Below, piece after piece: positions 1-10,299 of a DNA stretch of 64,000 nt. A program made the position numbers and the translations under genes. The notes below the pieces were generated by a model. The model searched no databases. It was not told where the DNA came from and was given only the letters and a program-made list of their open reading frames with translations. The DNA is from Schistocerca nitens. Its lineage: Eukaryota; Arthropoda; Insecta; Orthoptera; Acrididae. Position 1 is the first letter of the stretch; every line of letters begins with the position of its first letter. The stretch lies in contig NC_064619.1 of assembly GCF_023898315.1 (NCBI RefSeq), positions 502,296,594-502,360,593 on the forward strand, written 5' to 3'.

Positions 1-2395
1 TACTATTGTAATAGGGGGAGACTTCAATCTACCAGGTATAGAATGGGATAGTCACACAATCAGAACTGGAGCCAGGGACAGAGACTCTTGTGACATTATC
101 CTGACTGCCTTGTCCGAGAATTACTTCGAGCAGATAGTTAGAGAACCAACTCGTGAAGCTAACGTTTTAGACCTCATAGCAACAAATAGACCGGAACTTT
201 TCGACTCCGTGAATGTAGAAGAGGGTATCAGTGATCATAAGTCAGTGGTTGCATCAATGACTACAAGTGTAATAAGAAATGCCAAGAAAGGAAGGAAAAT
301 ATATTTGCTTAACAAGAGTGATAGGGCACAAATCGCAGAATATCTGAGTGACCACCATCAAACGTTCATTTCTGAGGAAGAGGATGTGGAACAAAAATGG
401 AAAAAATTCAGAAACATCGTCCAGTATGCCTTAGATAAGTTCGTACCGACTAAGGTCCAAAGCGAGGGGAAAGATCCACCGTGGTATAACAATCATGTAC
501 GAAAGGTACTACGGAAACAAAGAAAGCTTCATCATAGGTTTAAGAGTAGTCGAATCATAGCTGATAAGGAAAAGCTGAACGAAGCGAAAAAGAGCGTAAA
601 GAGAGCAATGAGAGAAGCATTCAACGAATTCGAACATAAAACATTGGCAAACAATCCAAACAAGGACCCTAAAAAGTTTTGGTCATATGTAAAATCGGTA
701 AGCGGATCTAAATCCCCTATTCAGTCACTCGTTGACCACGATGGCACCGAAACAGAGGACGACCGAAGAAAGGCAGAAATACTGAATTCAGTGTTCCGAA
801 ACTGTTTCACTGCGGAAAATCGTAACACGGTCCCTGACTTCAGCCGTCGCATGGACGCCAAAATGGAAAATATTGAAATAAACGATATCGGAATTGAAAA
901 ACAACTGCTATCACTTAGTAGCGGAAAAGCATCCGGACCAGACGAGATACCCGTAAGATTCTACAGTGATTATGCTAAAGAACTTGCCCCCTTTCTATCA
1001 GCAATTTATCGTAGATCTCTGGAAGAACGTAAAGTACCTAGCGACTGGAAGAAAGCGCAGGTTGTTCCCATTTTCAAGAAGGGTCATAAATCAGATGCGA
1101 ATAATTATAGGCCTATTTCGCTTACGTCAATCTGTTGTAGAATAATGGAACATGTTTTATGTTCTCGTATTATGACGTTCTTAGATAATACAAATCTCCT
1201 TCATCATAACCAACATGGATTCCGCAAACAGAGATCATGTGAAACTCAGCTCGCCCTATTTGTCCAAGAAATTCACAGTGCCGTAGACACTGGCGAGCAG
1301 ATTGATGCCGTATTCCTGGACTTCAGGAAGGCATTTGATACGGTTCCGCACTTACGTTTAGTGAAAAAAATACGAGCTTACGGAATATCGGACCAGGTTT
1401 GTGATTGGATTCAGGATTTCCTAGAAGAAAGAACACAACATGTCATTCTTAACGGTTCAAAATCTGCAGATGTAGAGGTAATTTCGGGAGTACCGCAAGG
1501 AAGCGTGATAGGACCTTTATTGTTTACAATATACATAAATGACTTAGTTGACAACATCGGTAGCTCCGTGAGGCTATTTGCAGATGACACGGTTGTCTAC
1601 AAGAAAGTAGCAACATCAGAAGACTCGTACGTACTCCAGGAAGACCTGCAGAGGATTAATGAATGGTGCGACAGCTGGCAGCTTTCCCTAAACGTAGATA
1701 AATGTAATATAATGCGCATACATAGGGGCAGAAATCCATTCCAGTACGATTATGCCATAGGTGGTAAATCATTGGAAGTGGTAACGACCGTAAAATACTT
1801 AGGAGTTACTATCCGGAGCGATCTGAAGTGGAATGATCACATAAAACAAATAGTGGGAAAAGCAGGCGCCAGGTTGAGATTCATAGGAAGAATTCTAAGA
1901 AAATGTGACTCATCGACGAAAGAAGTAGCTTACAAAACGCTTGTTCGTCCGATTCTTGAGTATTGCTCATCAGTATGGGACCCTTACCAGGTTGGATTAA
2001 TAGAAGAGATAGACATGATCCAGCGAAAAGCAGCGCGATTCGTCATGGGGACATTTAGTCAGCGCGAGAGCGTTACGGAGATGCTGAACAAGCTCCAGTG
2101 GCGGACACTTCAAGAAAGGCGTTACGCAATACGGAGAGGTTTATTATCGAAATTACGAGAGAGCACATTCCGGGAAGAGATGGGCAACATATTACTACCG
2201 CCCACATATATCTCGCGTAATGATCACAACGAAAAGATCCGAGAAATTAGAGCAAATACGGAGACTTACAAGCAGTCGTTCTTCCCACGCACAATTCGTG
2301 AATGGAACAGGGAAGGGGGGATCAGATAGTGGTACAATAAGTACCCTCCGCCACACACCGTAAGGTGGCTCGCGGAGTATAGATGTAGATGTACT
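1..2395 (+). mobile_element. CR1/Jockey-group LINE, 5' end outside window
   Basis: Non-LTR retrotransposon entered in the middle of its endonuclease domain. The frame is open from base 2 to a stop ending at 2329. A short 3' UTR follows, ending around 2390 in a GATGTA-type repeat (tagatgtagatgt), the usual simple-repeat tail of this LINE type. The same 3' UTR phrase (aaggtggctcgcgga) recurs near 36888 in a second, degraded copy, so this is a family. The long undamaged frame suggests a fairly young copy. Clade assignment (CR1/L2/Jockey group) rests on motif style only. Confidence 0.9.
2..2329 (+). CDS. LINE ORF2: endonuclease (partial) and reverse transcriptase
   Basis: The encoded protein nicks target DNA and copies the element's RNA at the nick. 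No start codon is in view, and the first internal Met is at 110. The frame before it reads GGDFNLPG, the endonuclease GDFN motif, followed at about 205-240 by the SDHKSV endonuclease motif. The reverse transcriptase shows GKASGPDEIP (about 925), KKGHKSDANNYRPISL (about 1078), FLDFRKAFDTVPH (about 1313), GVPQGSVIGPLLF (about 1488) and the catalytic FADD (1577-1588). A C-terminal thumb-like region has VRPILEYCSSVWDP (about 1945). No stop or frameshift is seen over 2.3 kb. There is no RNase H domain. The C-terminal end is natural, being followed by the family 3' UTR. Confidence 0.92.
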   Translation, partial: TIVIGGDFNLPGIEWDSHTIRTGARDRDSCDIILTALSENYFEQIVREPTREANVLDLIATNRPELFDSVNVEEGISDHKSVVASMTTSVIRNAKKGRKIYLLNKSDRAQIAEYLSDHHQTFISEEEDVEQKWKKFRNIVQYALDKFVPTKVQSEGKDPPWYNNHVRKVLRKQRKLHHRFKSSRIIADKEKLNEAKKSVKRAMREAFNEFEHKTLANNPNKDPKKFWSYVKSVSGSKSPIQSLVDHDGTETEDDRRKAEILNSVFRNCFTAENRNTVPDFSRRMDAKMENIEINDIGIEKQLLSLSSGKASGPDEIPVRFYSDYAKELAPFLSAIYRRSLEERKVPSDWKKAQVVPIFKKGHKSDANNYRPISLTSICCRIMEHVLCSRIMTFLDNTNLLHHNQHGFRKQRSCETQLALFVQEIHSAVDTGEQIDAVFLDFRKAFDTVPHLRLVKKIRAYGISDQVCDWIQDFLEERTQHVILNGSKSADVEVISGVPQGSVIGPLLFTIYINDLVDNIGSSVRLFADDTVVYKKVATSEDSYVLQEDLQRINEWCDSWQLSLNVDKCNIMRIHRGRNPFQYDYAIGGKSLEVVTTVKYLGVTIRSDLKWNDHIKQIVGKAGARLRFIGRILRKCDSSTKEVAYKTLVRPILEYCSSVWDPYQVGLIEEIDMIQRKAARFVMGTFSQRESVTEMLNKLQWRTLQERRYAIRRGLLSKLRESTFREEMGNILLPPTYISRNDHNEKIREIRANTETYKQSFFPRTIREWNREGGIR

Positions 2396-3189
2396 CAGAC
2401 ATTCCTCTCTTTACTTTTTCCGATCAACACTAAAGTGACAAACAATATTTTTAGCGCAACGCAATCTGACTTTCAAAAATCCCTACAAAAGAATGGCCCT
2501 AACTAACAATAACCTATACCTTTCATGAATCACTTACCCTGCAAAAATATTCGTTACTCAAACTACCGCAATACAGCGTGCGCCAATACCGCCAGCTGAA
2601 TAAAGAATTCAAACTACTGAAGGCACTAATTACTGATAGGCATAGTTAGCACATGAAAGGTTTTGATAGAGAACAAGGAATGTATTTACCTTAATAATGT
2701 TCAAAAGTCATCATATATATATCAGCTCATGATATCCAGTATTACAAATTTACTCTTTCTGATGGACACACGTCCAGATCGTCCGCTCTCAAAATTCTTC
2801 CATCCCTCTTCCCACAGCCACTACTGCTGGCGGCTCACCTCCAACTGCGCAACGCTAGGCACTGTTCGCATCCAGCTACCCAACACTACAATAGCAAATA
2901 TTCCAACAATTGCAAACCAGCCACAGACTGCACAAAGCACAGTCAGTGATTTTCATACAGAGCGCTACGTGGCGTTACCAACATAAAAACGTAAACAGCC
3001 TACTTACAAACCGAACTATAAGAGTACGTATGAATCGCTTGAAGCTTTTCAGGGCATTACTACCATTACTTATAGGAGTAGTAATTGTTTTTTGTCGCGC
3101 GGCTTTCAGGTTCATGCCGCTAGGAAAACGAAATTGAATATGGTTTAACATCTTCGCTGCTGATGGTGATGCTGCTTTACCTTATCTGC
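2396..3189. other. no gene recognised
   Basis: About 0.8 kb of moderately AT-rich DNA with no coding signature. The short open frames here lack any domain. Its texture resembles a decayed dispersed repeat, but I cannot name one from sequence alone. Confidence 0.4.
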
Positions 3190-3900
3190 GGTAGCTGATC
3201 CAAGTGTGAAGAGCTCGGAGAGAGAGAGAGAGAGAGAGAGACCTTTGTTTCTGGAAGACATCACCCGCCGTAAAGAGCTTCGGCGCGACACTCGACCGGA
3301 AGTCGCACTGGAGGGCGGGGCTGTGCGATTCTGCAGTGACGGCAGCCGCGCTCGCTTGTCGGTGCCACCGCTGACGCCCAGCTCCACGAGACCGTTTGCG
3401 GTGCGGGAGCGACGGCGGGCCGCGGCGGTGTCGAGACGCTGCCGCTCTGCTTCTGGGAAATTCGATCACGGCCAGCGCGCGCAAGAAGAATGGCCGGCAC
3501 CGCGGGCGGTGGCAGTCGCTGCCGCCAGCCTGCTGGCGCGGTTCCTTCCTTCCGTTCGTCTTCTTCCTGCGGGAGCGCCCGGGGGCTCCCGATTCGGGCT
3601 CTACGTAATTATTCAAATTCTGCCCGAGCGCCTCGCGCCCCGATTCCTCTCCTTTCGTTTTCATTCTTTTTTTTTTATTTTTCCTATCCCCTTTGTGCGT
3701 CTTCCCGTCTGCCCGCTACGCGAGTCTCTCCTTATTTATTTGCGACCGGGGAGGAAGACCGGAGGCGCTACGGTAGCTGTGACAAATATGTGTCCTCCGT
3801 CAATAGTCTTATAGAGGTGGGGGTTGAGGGAAGGAAGGGCATAGGCGCGTGAGAAGCGGCTGCTCTGCGTCCGGCAGCAGCCAGCCATCTTGTAGGAGAA
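3190..3900. promoter_or_regulatory. CpG/GC-rich island with GA repeat, possible promoter or first exon
   Basis: About 700 bp much richer in G+C and CpG than its surroundings, opening with a GA dinucleotide run at 3218-3241. GA runs bind GAGA-factor-type proteins in insects. A pyrimidine-rich stretch at 3640-3690 and a T-run near 3668 follow. Overlapping open frames on both strands (for example 3206-3814 +) are expected in GC-rich DNA and show no domain, so I do not call them genes. A possible splice donor (GGTAAGC) lies near 4065. It may be a host promoter or 5' UTR, but it could also be part of a GC-rich repeat. Confidence 0.3.
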
Positions 3901-5000
3901 GCCGTTGTATTGTCGGCACTGAGAAATGGCCTAATTTTTCCTCCGGTCGGGTTATCCGTCATCAGGTCAAAGAAAATTAGGCCCGACCCCTTTTTGTAAA
4001 CACGTAGCCTAAAGGTGGCCCTGCGTCAGGCTACTGCAGAAAGCGCTTTGCTTTCGATAGCGGTAAGCAGCAAGGTTTTGATTAAGGGTGCATGGGGCTT
4101 AATTAAAAAGAAAAGACTAATATTAAGGAATAAATGCAGTAATTTTAGTAGCTGTGTGACCGGTTACGAAGTCTAGTAACCGGTTGGCCCTGACTATTAT
4201 TAGCACGCAATCTGACTGTGTAAAATAAAAATAAAGAATGACAAGGAATTTCCGTTAACACAATTGATTAATTGAGTCCCTTGCCACTACAAAACCTACG
4301 AAACCACAAAGCACAAGTGTAACTGTTCTGTGTGTGGCAGTGTGACTCAACGTACATGTATCTGGCTCGGTTCTTTCTCAATACGACAAAATATTTTAAA
4401 CATCACTTAGAATGAACTAATGAAAAACCAGAAATACTATAATTGCACATAGAAACCAGAATTACAAGTCTAATAACTGAACACGAGCCAGATGCTTTGT
4501 TGACTGTACCTGTGAGCAAGAGGGATTGTTATTAAAGAAACCTGTAATACCTTTTTACCGTATTATATATTGACGAAAATATTCCATTACACCAGCACCA
4601 TAAATCAAAAGCACATTTCGTTTCTCAAATATATTCCAAAAATTGCATCTTCTTCCATCCATACATTACACCAACCGAACAGTACAACACTTCAGTCAAC
4701 ACTCGGATCGTCTACTCTCTCGCCCAACAGAACAACGATTGCCCTCGACATCCTCTGAACTACTACTGCGCCAGTGGAGGCAGCGGAATAATAATCTTTG
4801 GCGCAATCTCTGTCGCTGTGACTCAGTGTAGCCACCTTTCAAGGGTAACGAGTTACGTTTCTTGTCACTGGAAACGGAGGGAGAGGAAAGTGGCTGGTGA
4901 TTGCGTGAGTGTAAATCTTTAACATTTAAATGTATTTTCGCTATAGCTGGCATAGTCGTCGCGAGAGAACAACAATTGTACATATATTTAAAACAGATTT
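3901..5000. other. no gene recognised
   Basis: AT-rich sequence without a supported coding frame. The stretch 4220-4850 reads like decayed dispersed repeat, but I could not delimit or name it. Confidence 0.4.
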
Positions 5001-5242
5001 GATGATGATGATGACGTTTGGTTTGTGGGGCGCTGAACTGCGCGGTCATCAGCGCCAGTGCAATGTCCAATTTTTTCACATTCCAGTCTAACCACTGTCA
5101 CGAATGATGATGGTGAAATGATGAGGACAGCACAAACACTCAGTCCCCTAGCAGAGAAAATCCCCAACCCGACCGGGAGTCGAACCCGGGACCTCGTGAT
5201 CCAGAGCCAGTAACTCTAGCCACTAGACCACAAGCTGCTGAC
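5001..5242 (-). mobile_element. tRNA-derived SINE, head type E
   Basis: On the minus strand the element starts near 5242 with a tRNA-like head (ggtctagtggctagag as box A, gggttcgactcccgg as box B) and ends in a TCATCATCATCA-type tail near 5001. Flanking copies of taaaacagattt at 4989-5000 and 5243-5254 are a perfect 12-bp target-site duplication. Near the tail it carries ctgatgacc...cagttcag, a degenerate form of the core found in the other SINE families here. Box A and B are the internal RNA polymerase III promoter. Non-autonomous, moved by a LINE. Confidence 0.88.
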
Positions 5243-5692
5243 TAAAACAGATTTAATTACATCGTTTACGTTTCAGTCCCAGTCACACACTCTTCTTAAA
5301 GCATGACTTGTTTCGATCCGCCTCGATCATCCTCATATATGCGTAAACCTAGAATAAAACAGGTGAGCACCGAATACCTTAAGATACTACTGTCCTCTTT
5401 CGTATGCACTTGGAGTTGTTAAAAATTGTTATTAAATATATCTAAAACAGTATTAATACACGTTTATTTCATTTTCACATCATTTACTTGATTTATGTAA
5501 TTGCGTAAGCAACCCATGATGTCTGTATCTGAGCCATACTTCAGAATACTGATGCCGGTCCAAACAGCATTCTGGTGTGTGTTTCTGATACAGATACAAC
5601 ATGTTTCTGGCGCAGTCACATATACAAGGTAAACGATGTGTCAAATAAAATAAATGGTTTATTTACTATAAGCATATTTACTAACCAGTTTC
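5243..5692. other. no gene recognised
   Basis: AT-rich spacer between two SINEs with no coding or structural signal. Confidence 0.4.
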
Positions 5693-5884
5693 GCCGGCCG
5701 ATGTGGCCGTGCTGTTCTAGGCGTTTCATTCTGAAACCGCGCGACCGCAACGGTCGCAGGTTCGAATCCTGTCTCGGGCATGGATGTGTGTGATGTCCTT
5801 ATGTTAGTTAGGTTTAAGTAGTTCTAAGTTCTAGGGGACTGATGACCTCAGATTTTAAGTCCCATAGTGCTCAGAGCCATTTGA
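5693..5884 (+). mobile_element. tRNA-derived SINE, head type A
   Basis: Head begins gccggccgatgtggcc. Box B is ggttcgaatcctg near 5759. The body contains gttagttaggtttaag and the shared core ggggactgatgacctca, and the 3' end is ctcagagccatttgaac. Target-site duplication actaaccagtttc at 5680-5692 and 5885-5897 is perfect (13 bp). Confidence 0.93.
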
Positions 5885-5944
5885 ACTAACCAGTTTCAAC
5901 AACTCCAAGAACATAGTCAAGATGACACAAGGAACTTAAGGTAT

Positions 5945-6400
5945 TTATGTATTTATTCTTCAGTCTTCAGTGTTCTGATTGGTGTGACGCGGCCGGCCCA
6001 GAATTTCTCTCCTGTGCCAACCTCTTCATCTCAGAGTGGCATTTGCAACCTACGTTCTCAATTATTTCCTTGAAGTACTCCATTCTCGGTCTTCCTCTGC
6101 TTATCTTATCGAATCACCTAATTTTTAGCATTCTTCTTAGCACAACATTTTAAACACATTGATTCTCTTCTTTACCGGTTTTCCCACTGTGCCTGATTCA
6201 TTACGAAACAAATGTGTGCTTCAAACTTACAAAGTTCTTCCTTAAATTAATGCCAACGCTTGCTACAAGTAGGCTTCTGTTGGCCAGGAACGCCCCCTTT
6301 GCCTGTGCCAGTCTGCTTTTTATGTCCTTCTAGCTTTTTCCTCCATCTTGTACATTGCTATTTACTTTTTAAGAAAAATAATTTCTGCAGAACACTGCTT
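5945..6400 (-). mobile_element. RTE LINE, 3' fragment
   Basis: Matches, with drift, the 3' end of the RTE LINE at 37.7-41.2 kb on the same strand. Shared phrases include the 3' UTR (gtgctaacctcttca-like at about 6017), cattctcggtcttcctc, gattctcttctttaccggttttcc and the gttggccag region. This is the C-terminal tail and 3' UTR. Homology fades after about 6360. Heavily decayed and 5'-truncated. Confidence 0.75.
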
Positions 6401-6879
6401 CCCTGGGAGCCAACGACCATCTCCGTCAGAGCACCCCTTTCTACTCCGGTAGATTTGTTACAGGATTTCATGGTCACGAGATGCATAGCCACACATTAGC
6501 GTGCATCTAGCCAATTCCTGGATTCTTTTTTTCCCGTCGCTATCGCCTGTTATCCTTAAGCTTTCAATGCTTCATACAAGTTCGTTTTTATGGTAAATCG
6601 TTCTGGAATCGTCACTGTTGTACCAAATCGAACCGCCATATTTCCGTTCTCCCTTCCTCAGCGAAACTCTAAAGATTTGTCTGTGGTGTAGACCCTTTCG
6701 CAGCCTTATTCGTCATAACGATGGTAGACGGCTTCTGTTGTCCGCAGTGCTGGCAGTGTCTAGGAGCACAGACTGTAACGCTAGCTAGCGAAACCAAAAC
6801 TTAGTCCCCTCGAAATTTTCTCCTGGGGAATATATTCTTTGCCACATCTACTTGATAACTCATTTTTTGTTTGGTGAAC
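6401..6879. other. no gene recognised
   Basis: Unassigned sequence. It may include more of the RTE fragment or of the following Tc1 remnant, but I cannot support either. Confidence 0.35.
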
Positions 6880-7650
6880 TCGGTAGTGCGTTACTTATCT
6901 GTTACTCTGTGCAAATGGCAAATGGACCTCCTATCCGGCCGCTAGTGCTGATAATACACCAAACGGATGATAGCAGTGAAGTCAAGTTAACAACAAAATA
7001 TTGTACGTACTGAACAGTGGTTAGCATCTCCTCCAGAAACACCAAATGTGAACTAGAGTTGTAGCTTATCGCGCCCCAGGGGCGGGGCCAGTGTGCTTTG
7101 GACGAATGCACTCTGCGAAGCAGCCCTCGCCGGGTCTAGTCGTACCCGCAAACGGCCGTCACTTGCGTGCAGAATCTTCTTTCGTTGCTAAAGACTAGCG
7201 CACACCATTTCATCTTCCAAGTGACCCTCTTACGTCACCAGTCGAGCTTTACACGTCGATGCTGTGGCGTGCGTAGGAGACACCTAGAGTTGTGGACGCC
7301 CGTAGTCCCACTACTAATACCCTGTTCACAAAAGTTCGTATTGACACGTGTGGCTCTCAAGCCCTCTTATCTGTAGTGTGGTAGCTGTACGATCTGCCAC
7401 TGCTTCCCTTACAATACGACTATCCTGGTGGGACTCTGTGCGGCATGGATGTCCAGGACATCGTCCGCGGGTGTGAGAATGTTCACGTGATCGCAGATAC
7501 CAGCATCGTTCAATTCCATCCCGCCACTTGGAAGGCCACAATTTGACACTTCCAAATTCGTTCGTTTGGATGTAGGAAGCACGAGTGTGTCTGGCGCATA
7601 GTTGCCTGCTTGTTTGTTCCACACATTTGCACGTCTGCATCACACTGCTC
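6880..7650 (-). mobile_element. decayed Tc1-like transposon remnant
   Basis: Minus-strand frames match pieces of a Tc1-like transposase. The N-terminal part (about 7330-7450) reads IVREAVADRTATTLQIR, close to ILRSAVGDRTATSQQIR in the intact Tc1 at 8.1-9.5 kb. The central part (about 6900-7090) reads WGAISYNSSSHLVFL, matching the MVWGAISYTGRTPLVIV block of that element. The frames are shifted and interrupted and no terminal repeats are visible, so this is an old fossil of a related but separate family. Confidence 0.7.
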
Positions 7651-8121
7651 CTTCTGTGACTTTTTTTTTTCGGGACAGAAGGTAGCCTATGTGAAAATTC
7701 GAGGTATAGCTATCACCACTACAAAATTCATTCTACGTCCAGTCACTTCACCGTGAGGGAGTAACAAACGTACTAACACGATGAAGACAGAATCAAAGAA
7801 ATTTCGGTGTAGCTCAAGTTGTAGAATCATTGTATCGTACTTGAAACAATTTCATCTGCCCTCAAGTGTGTGCCTGGGTTACCTGTGGAAACGCTTGCAT
7901 ATCATAATCAAATGTAGCCTCCCTAAAGGCCTACTACGTTTTACGTGTAAAGGCACGACGTCTTTCCTTCATACTGTTTTTAAATGACACTGTCTTCTTG
8001 AGTCTTCAAGGGTCTCAGCAGCTAAAATGTAACGGGCTTGTAGATATATGGATTAAGACTTTGAGGACAGTGTAAGCATTTTATTCATTACGTTGAATCG
8101 TATTGTGTAGGACATATTAAA
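7651..8121. other. no gene recognised
   Basis: No coding or repeat structure that I can support, apart from a short T-run near 7663. Confidence 0.35.
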
Positions 8122-8123
8122 TA

Positions 8124-9545
8124 CACTCCTGGAAATTGAAATAAGAACACCGTGAATTCATTGTCCCAGGAAGGGGAAACTTTATTGACACATTCCTGGG
8201 GTCAGATACATCACATGATCACACTGACAGAACCACAGGCACATAGACACAGGCAACAGAGCATGCACAATGTCGGCACTAGTACAGTGTATATCCACCT
8301 TTCGCAGCAATGCAGGCTGCTATTCTCCCATGGAGACGATCGTAGAGATGCTGGATGTAGTCCTGTGGAACGGCTTGCCATGCCATTTCCACCTGGCGCC
8401 TCAGTTGGACCAGCGTTCGTGCTGGACGTGCAGACCGCGTGAGACGACGCTTCATCCAGTCCCAAACATGCTCAATGGGGGACAGATCCGGAGATCTTGC
8501 TGGCCAGGGTAGTTGACTTACACCTTCTAGAGCACGTTGGGTGGCACTGGATACATGCGGACGTGCATTGTCCTGTTGGAACAGCAAGTTCCCTTGCCAG
8601 TCTATGAATGGTAGAACGATGGGTTCGATGACGGTTTGGATGTACCGTGCACTATTCAGTGTCCCCTCGACGATCACCAGTGGTGTACGGCCAGTGTAGG
8701 AGATCGCTCCCCACACCATGATGCCGGGTGTTGGCCCTGTGTGCCTCGGTCGTATGCAGTCCTGATTGTGGCGCTCACCTGCACGGCGCCAAACACGCAT
8801 ACGACCATCATTGGCACCAAGGCAGAAGCGACTCTCGTCGTTGAAGACGACACGTCTCCATTCGTCCCTCCATTCACGCCTGTCGCGACACCACTGGAGG
8901 CGGGCTGCACGATGTTGGGGCGTGAGCGGAAGACGGCCTAACGGTGTGCGGGACCGTAGCCCAGCTTCATGGAGACGGTTGCGAATGGTCCTCGCGGATA
9001 CCCCAGGAGCAACAGTGTCCCTAATTTGCTGGGAAGTGGCGGTGCGGTCCCCTACGGCACTGCGTAGGATCCTACGGTCTTGGCGTGCATCCGTGCGTCG
9101 CTGCGGTCCGGTCCCAGGTCGACGGGCACGTGCACCTTCCGCCGACCACTGGCGACAACATCGATGTACTGTGGAGACCTCACGCCCCACGTGTTGAGCA
9201 ATTCGGCGGTACGTCCACCCGGCCTCCCGCATGCCCACTATACGCCCTCGCTCAAAGTCCGTCAACTGCACATACGGTTCACGTCCACGCTGTCGCGGCA
9301 TGCTACCAGTGTTAAAGACTGCGATGGAGCTTCGTGTGCCACGGCAAAGTGGCTGACACTGACGGCGGCGGTGCACAAATGCTGCGCAGCTAGCGCCATT
9401 CGACGGCCAACACCGCGGTTCCTGGTGTGTCCGCTGTGCCGTGCGTGTGATCATTGCTTGTACAGCCCTCTCGCAGTGTCCGGAGCAAGTATGGTGGGTC
9501 TGACACACCGGTGTCAATGTGTTCTTTTTTACATTTCCAGGAGTG
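8124..9545 (-). mobile_element. Tc1-like DNA transposon, looks complete
   Basis: A 1,422-bp element bounded by inverted repeats beginning cactcctggaaat at both ends, imperfect over about 28 bp, and flanked by TA on each side (8122-8123, 9546-9547), the Tc1/mariner target duplication. One uninterrupted transposase frame fills most of it. It is inserted next to or in a DUF7869-like remnant that resumes at about 9549. Intact frame plus intact ends suggest a recent insertion. Confidence 0.95.
8279..9301 (-). CDS. Tc1-like transposase, 340 aa
   Basis: Cuts and rejoins element ends in the nucleus. Starting at the Met at 9301 (MPRQRGREP) gives 340 aa, the usual Tc1 size. The open frame extends 88 codons further upstream, but that part runs over the inverted repeat and looks untranslated. 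Residues 14-55 and 75-112 form the paired helix-turn-helix DNA-binding region (GWTYRRIAQHVG; VSARTIRNRL), joined by a GRPR-like linker (RRPGTGPQRR, about 60-69). The catalytic acids are visible: D155 (FNDESRF), D244 (FQQDNARPH) and E277 (SPIEHVWD). By my count 32 residues separate D244 and E277, two fewer than the classic DD34E. No stop or frameshift, so it is probably functional. Confidence 0.95.
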   Translation of the reverse strand: MPRQRGREPYVQLTDFERGRIVGMREAGWTYRRIAQHVGREVSTVHRCCRQWSAEGARARRPGTGPQRRTDARQDRRILRSAVGDRTATSQQIRDTVAPGVSARTIRNRLHEAGLRSRTPLGRLPLTPQHRAARLQWCRDRREWRDEWRRVVFNDESRFCLGANDGRMRVWRRAGERHNQDCIRPRHTGPTPGIMVWGAISYTGRTPLVIVEGTLNSARYIQTVIEPIVLPFIDWQGNLLFQQDNARPHVSSATQRALEGVSQLPWPARSPDLSPIEHVWDWMKRRLTRSARPARTLVQLRRQVEMAWQAVPQDYIQHLYDRLHGRIAACIAAKGGYTLY

Positions 9546-9548
9546 TAT

Positions 9549-10299
9549 GTGTATTCAGCGTACACAATATGGAAACATTTTGCCGATATCTATTCTTATC
9601 TGGAAGGAGAAGGTAAAAGTGGACCTGACGACATATGTAGCATGCTGTGGTCGAAAGCAAACAACATGGACCGTGAGATTAAAAAACTTCACCTTTTCAG
9701 TGACGTCTGTGGAGGCCAAAACCAAAACAACACTTTAGTGTGCTTTGCCCTTCCATTGGTTGCTACTGGGCGATAAGCAAAACTTTTGGGTACTCTCTAT
9801 TGCGAGAAAACTCCTTTGTTTTTTGACCGCGAAAAGAAAAATCAGAACATTAGACACAATTTACATGCAACAACAATACAATGACTTGACTTATTCCTCA
9901 ATCAAGACAGGATTAAGTGTTACTCAGATCTCTGTTGAAAGTATCTTATATTTTAGGAATTGGTAACCTAAGAATCAAGGGAAAAAAAACATCAAGTATC
10001 TGCAAAAGTTCTCATGCCGGATTATGCAAGTGTAGGCAGTTAAAATACTTTTTTCGTATAGAGTACTTAATCGCATCTTATTTCATTGATGGTGTGGTGA
10101 AAAGCACTTTCTTGTTACAAAAGAACGGCTCACAATGCAACAGAAACGGCGAACGATGGAAAAAGTCCAGTATAAGACAAGAATACACGTGTGCAGGGTA
10201 GTTACATACATAATATATGAGTATAGACTATTTTACGAGGAGGTGTTGAAGAGAGCACCGACACCTACTGCAGAGGACTGGGAAAGTGAAGAACACTAA
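9549..10299 (+). pseudogene. DUF7869-like domain remnant
   Basis: Plus-strand frames resemble the C-terminal DUF7869 region found in many insect repeat-borne proteins. Readable pieces are VFSVHNMET (about 9551), EGKSGPDDICSML (about 9613), LHLFSDVCGGQNQNN (about 9689), LVATGR (about 9758), RTLDTIYMQQQYNDL (about 9845), YFIDGVVKSTFLLQKNG (about 10080) and a terminal FYEEVLKRAPTPTAEDW ending at a stop (10297-10299). They lie in shifted frames, with at least two frameshifts and internal stops, so the copy is dead. The function of DUF7869 is not known to me. It is probably part of a transposon, and the Tc1 at 8124-9545 sits at its 5' edge. Confidence 0.6.

Noticed and set aside
3206-3814. 202-codon open frame in the GC-rich island
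   Set aside because: Overlapping frames of similar length exist on the other strand and in other phases. The sequence is low-complexity (arginine, serine, proline-rich) with no domain.
9080-9616. 178-codon plus-strand frame across the Tc1 element
   Set aside because: Antisense shadow of the transposase gene.
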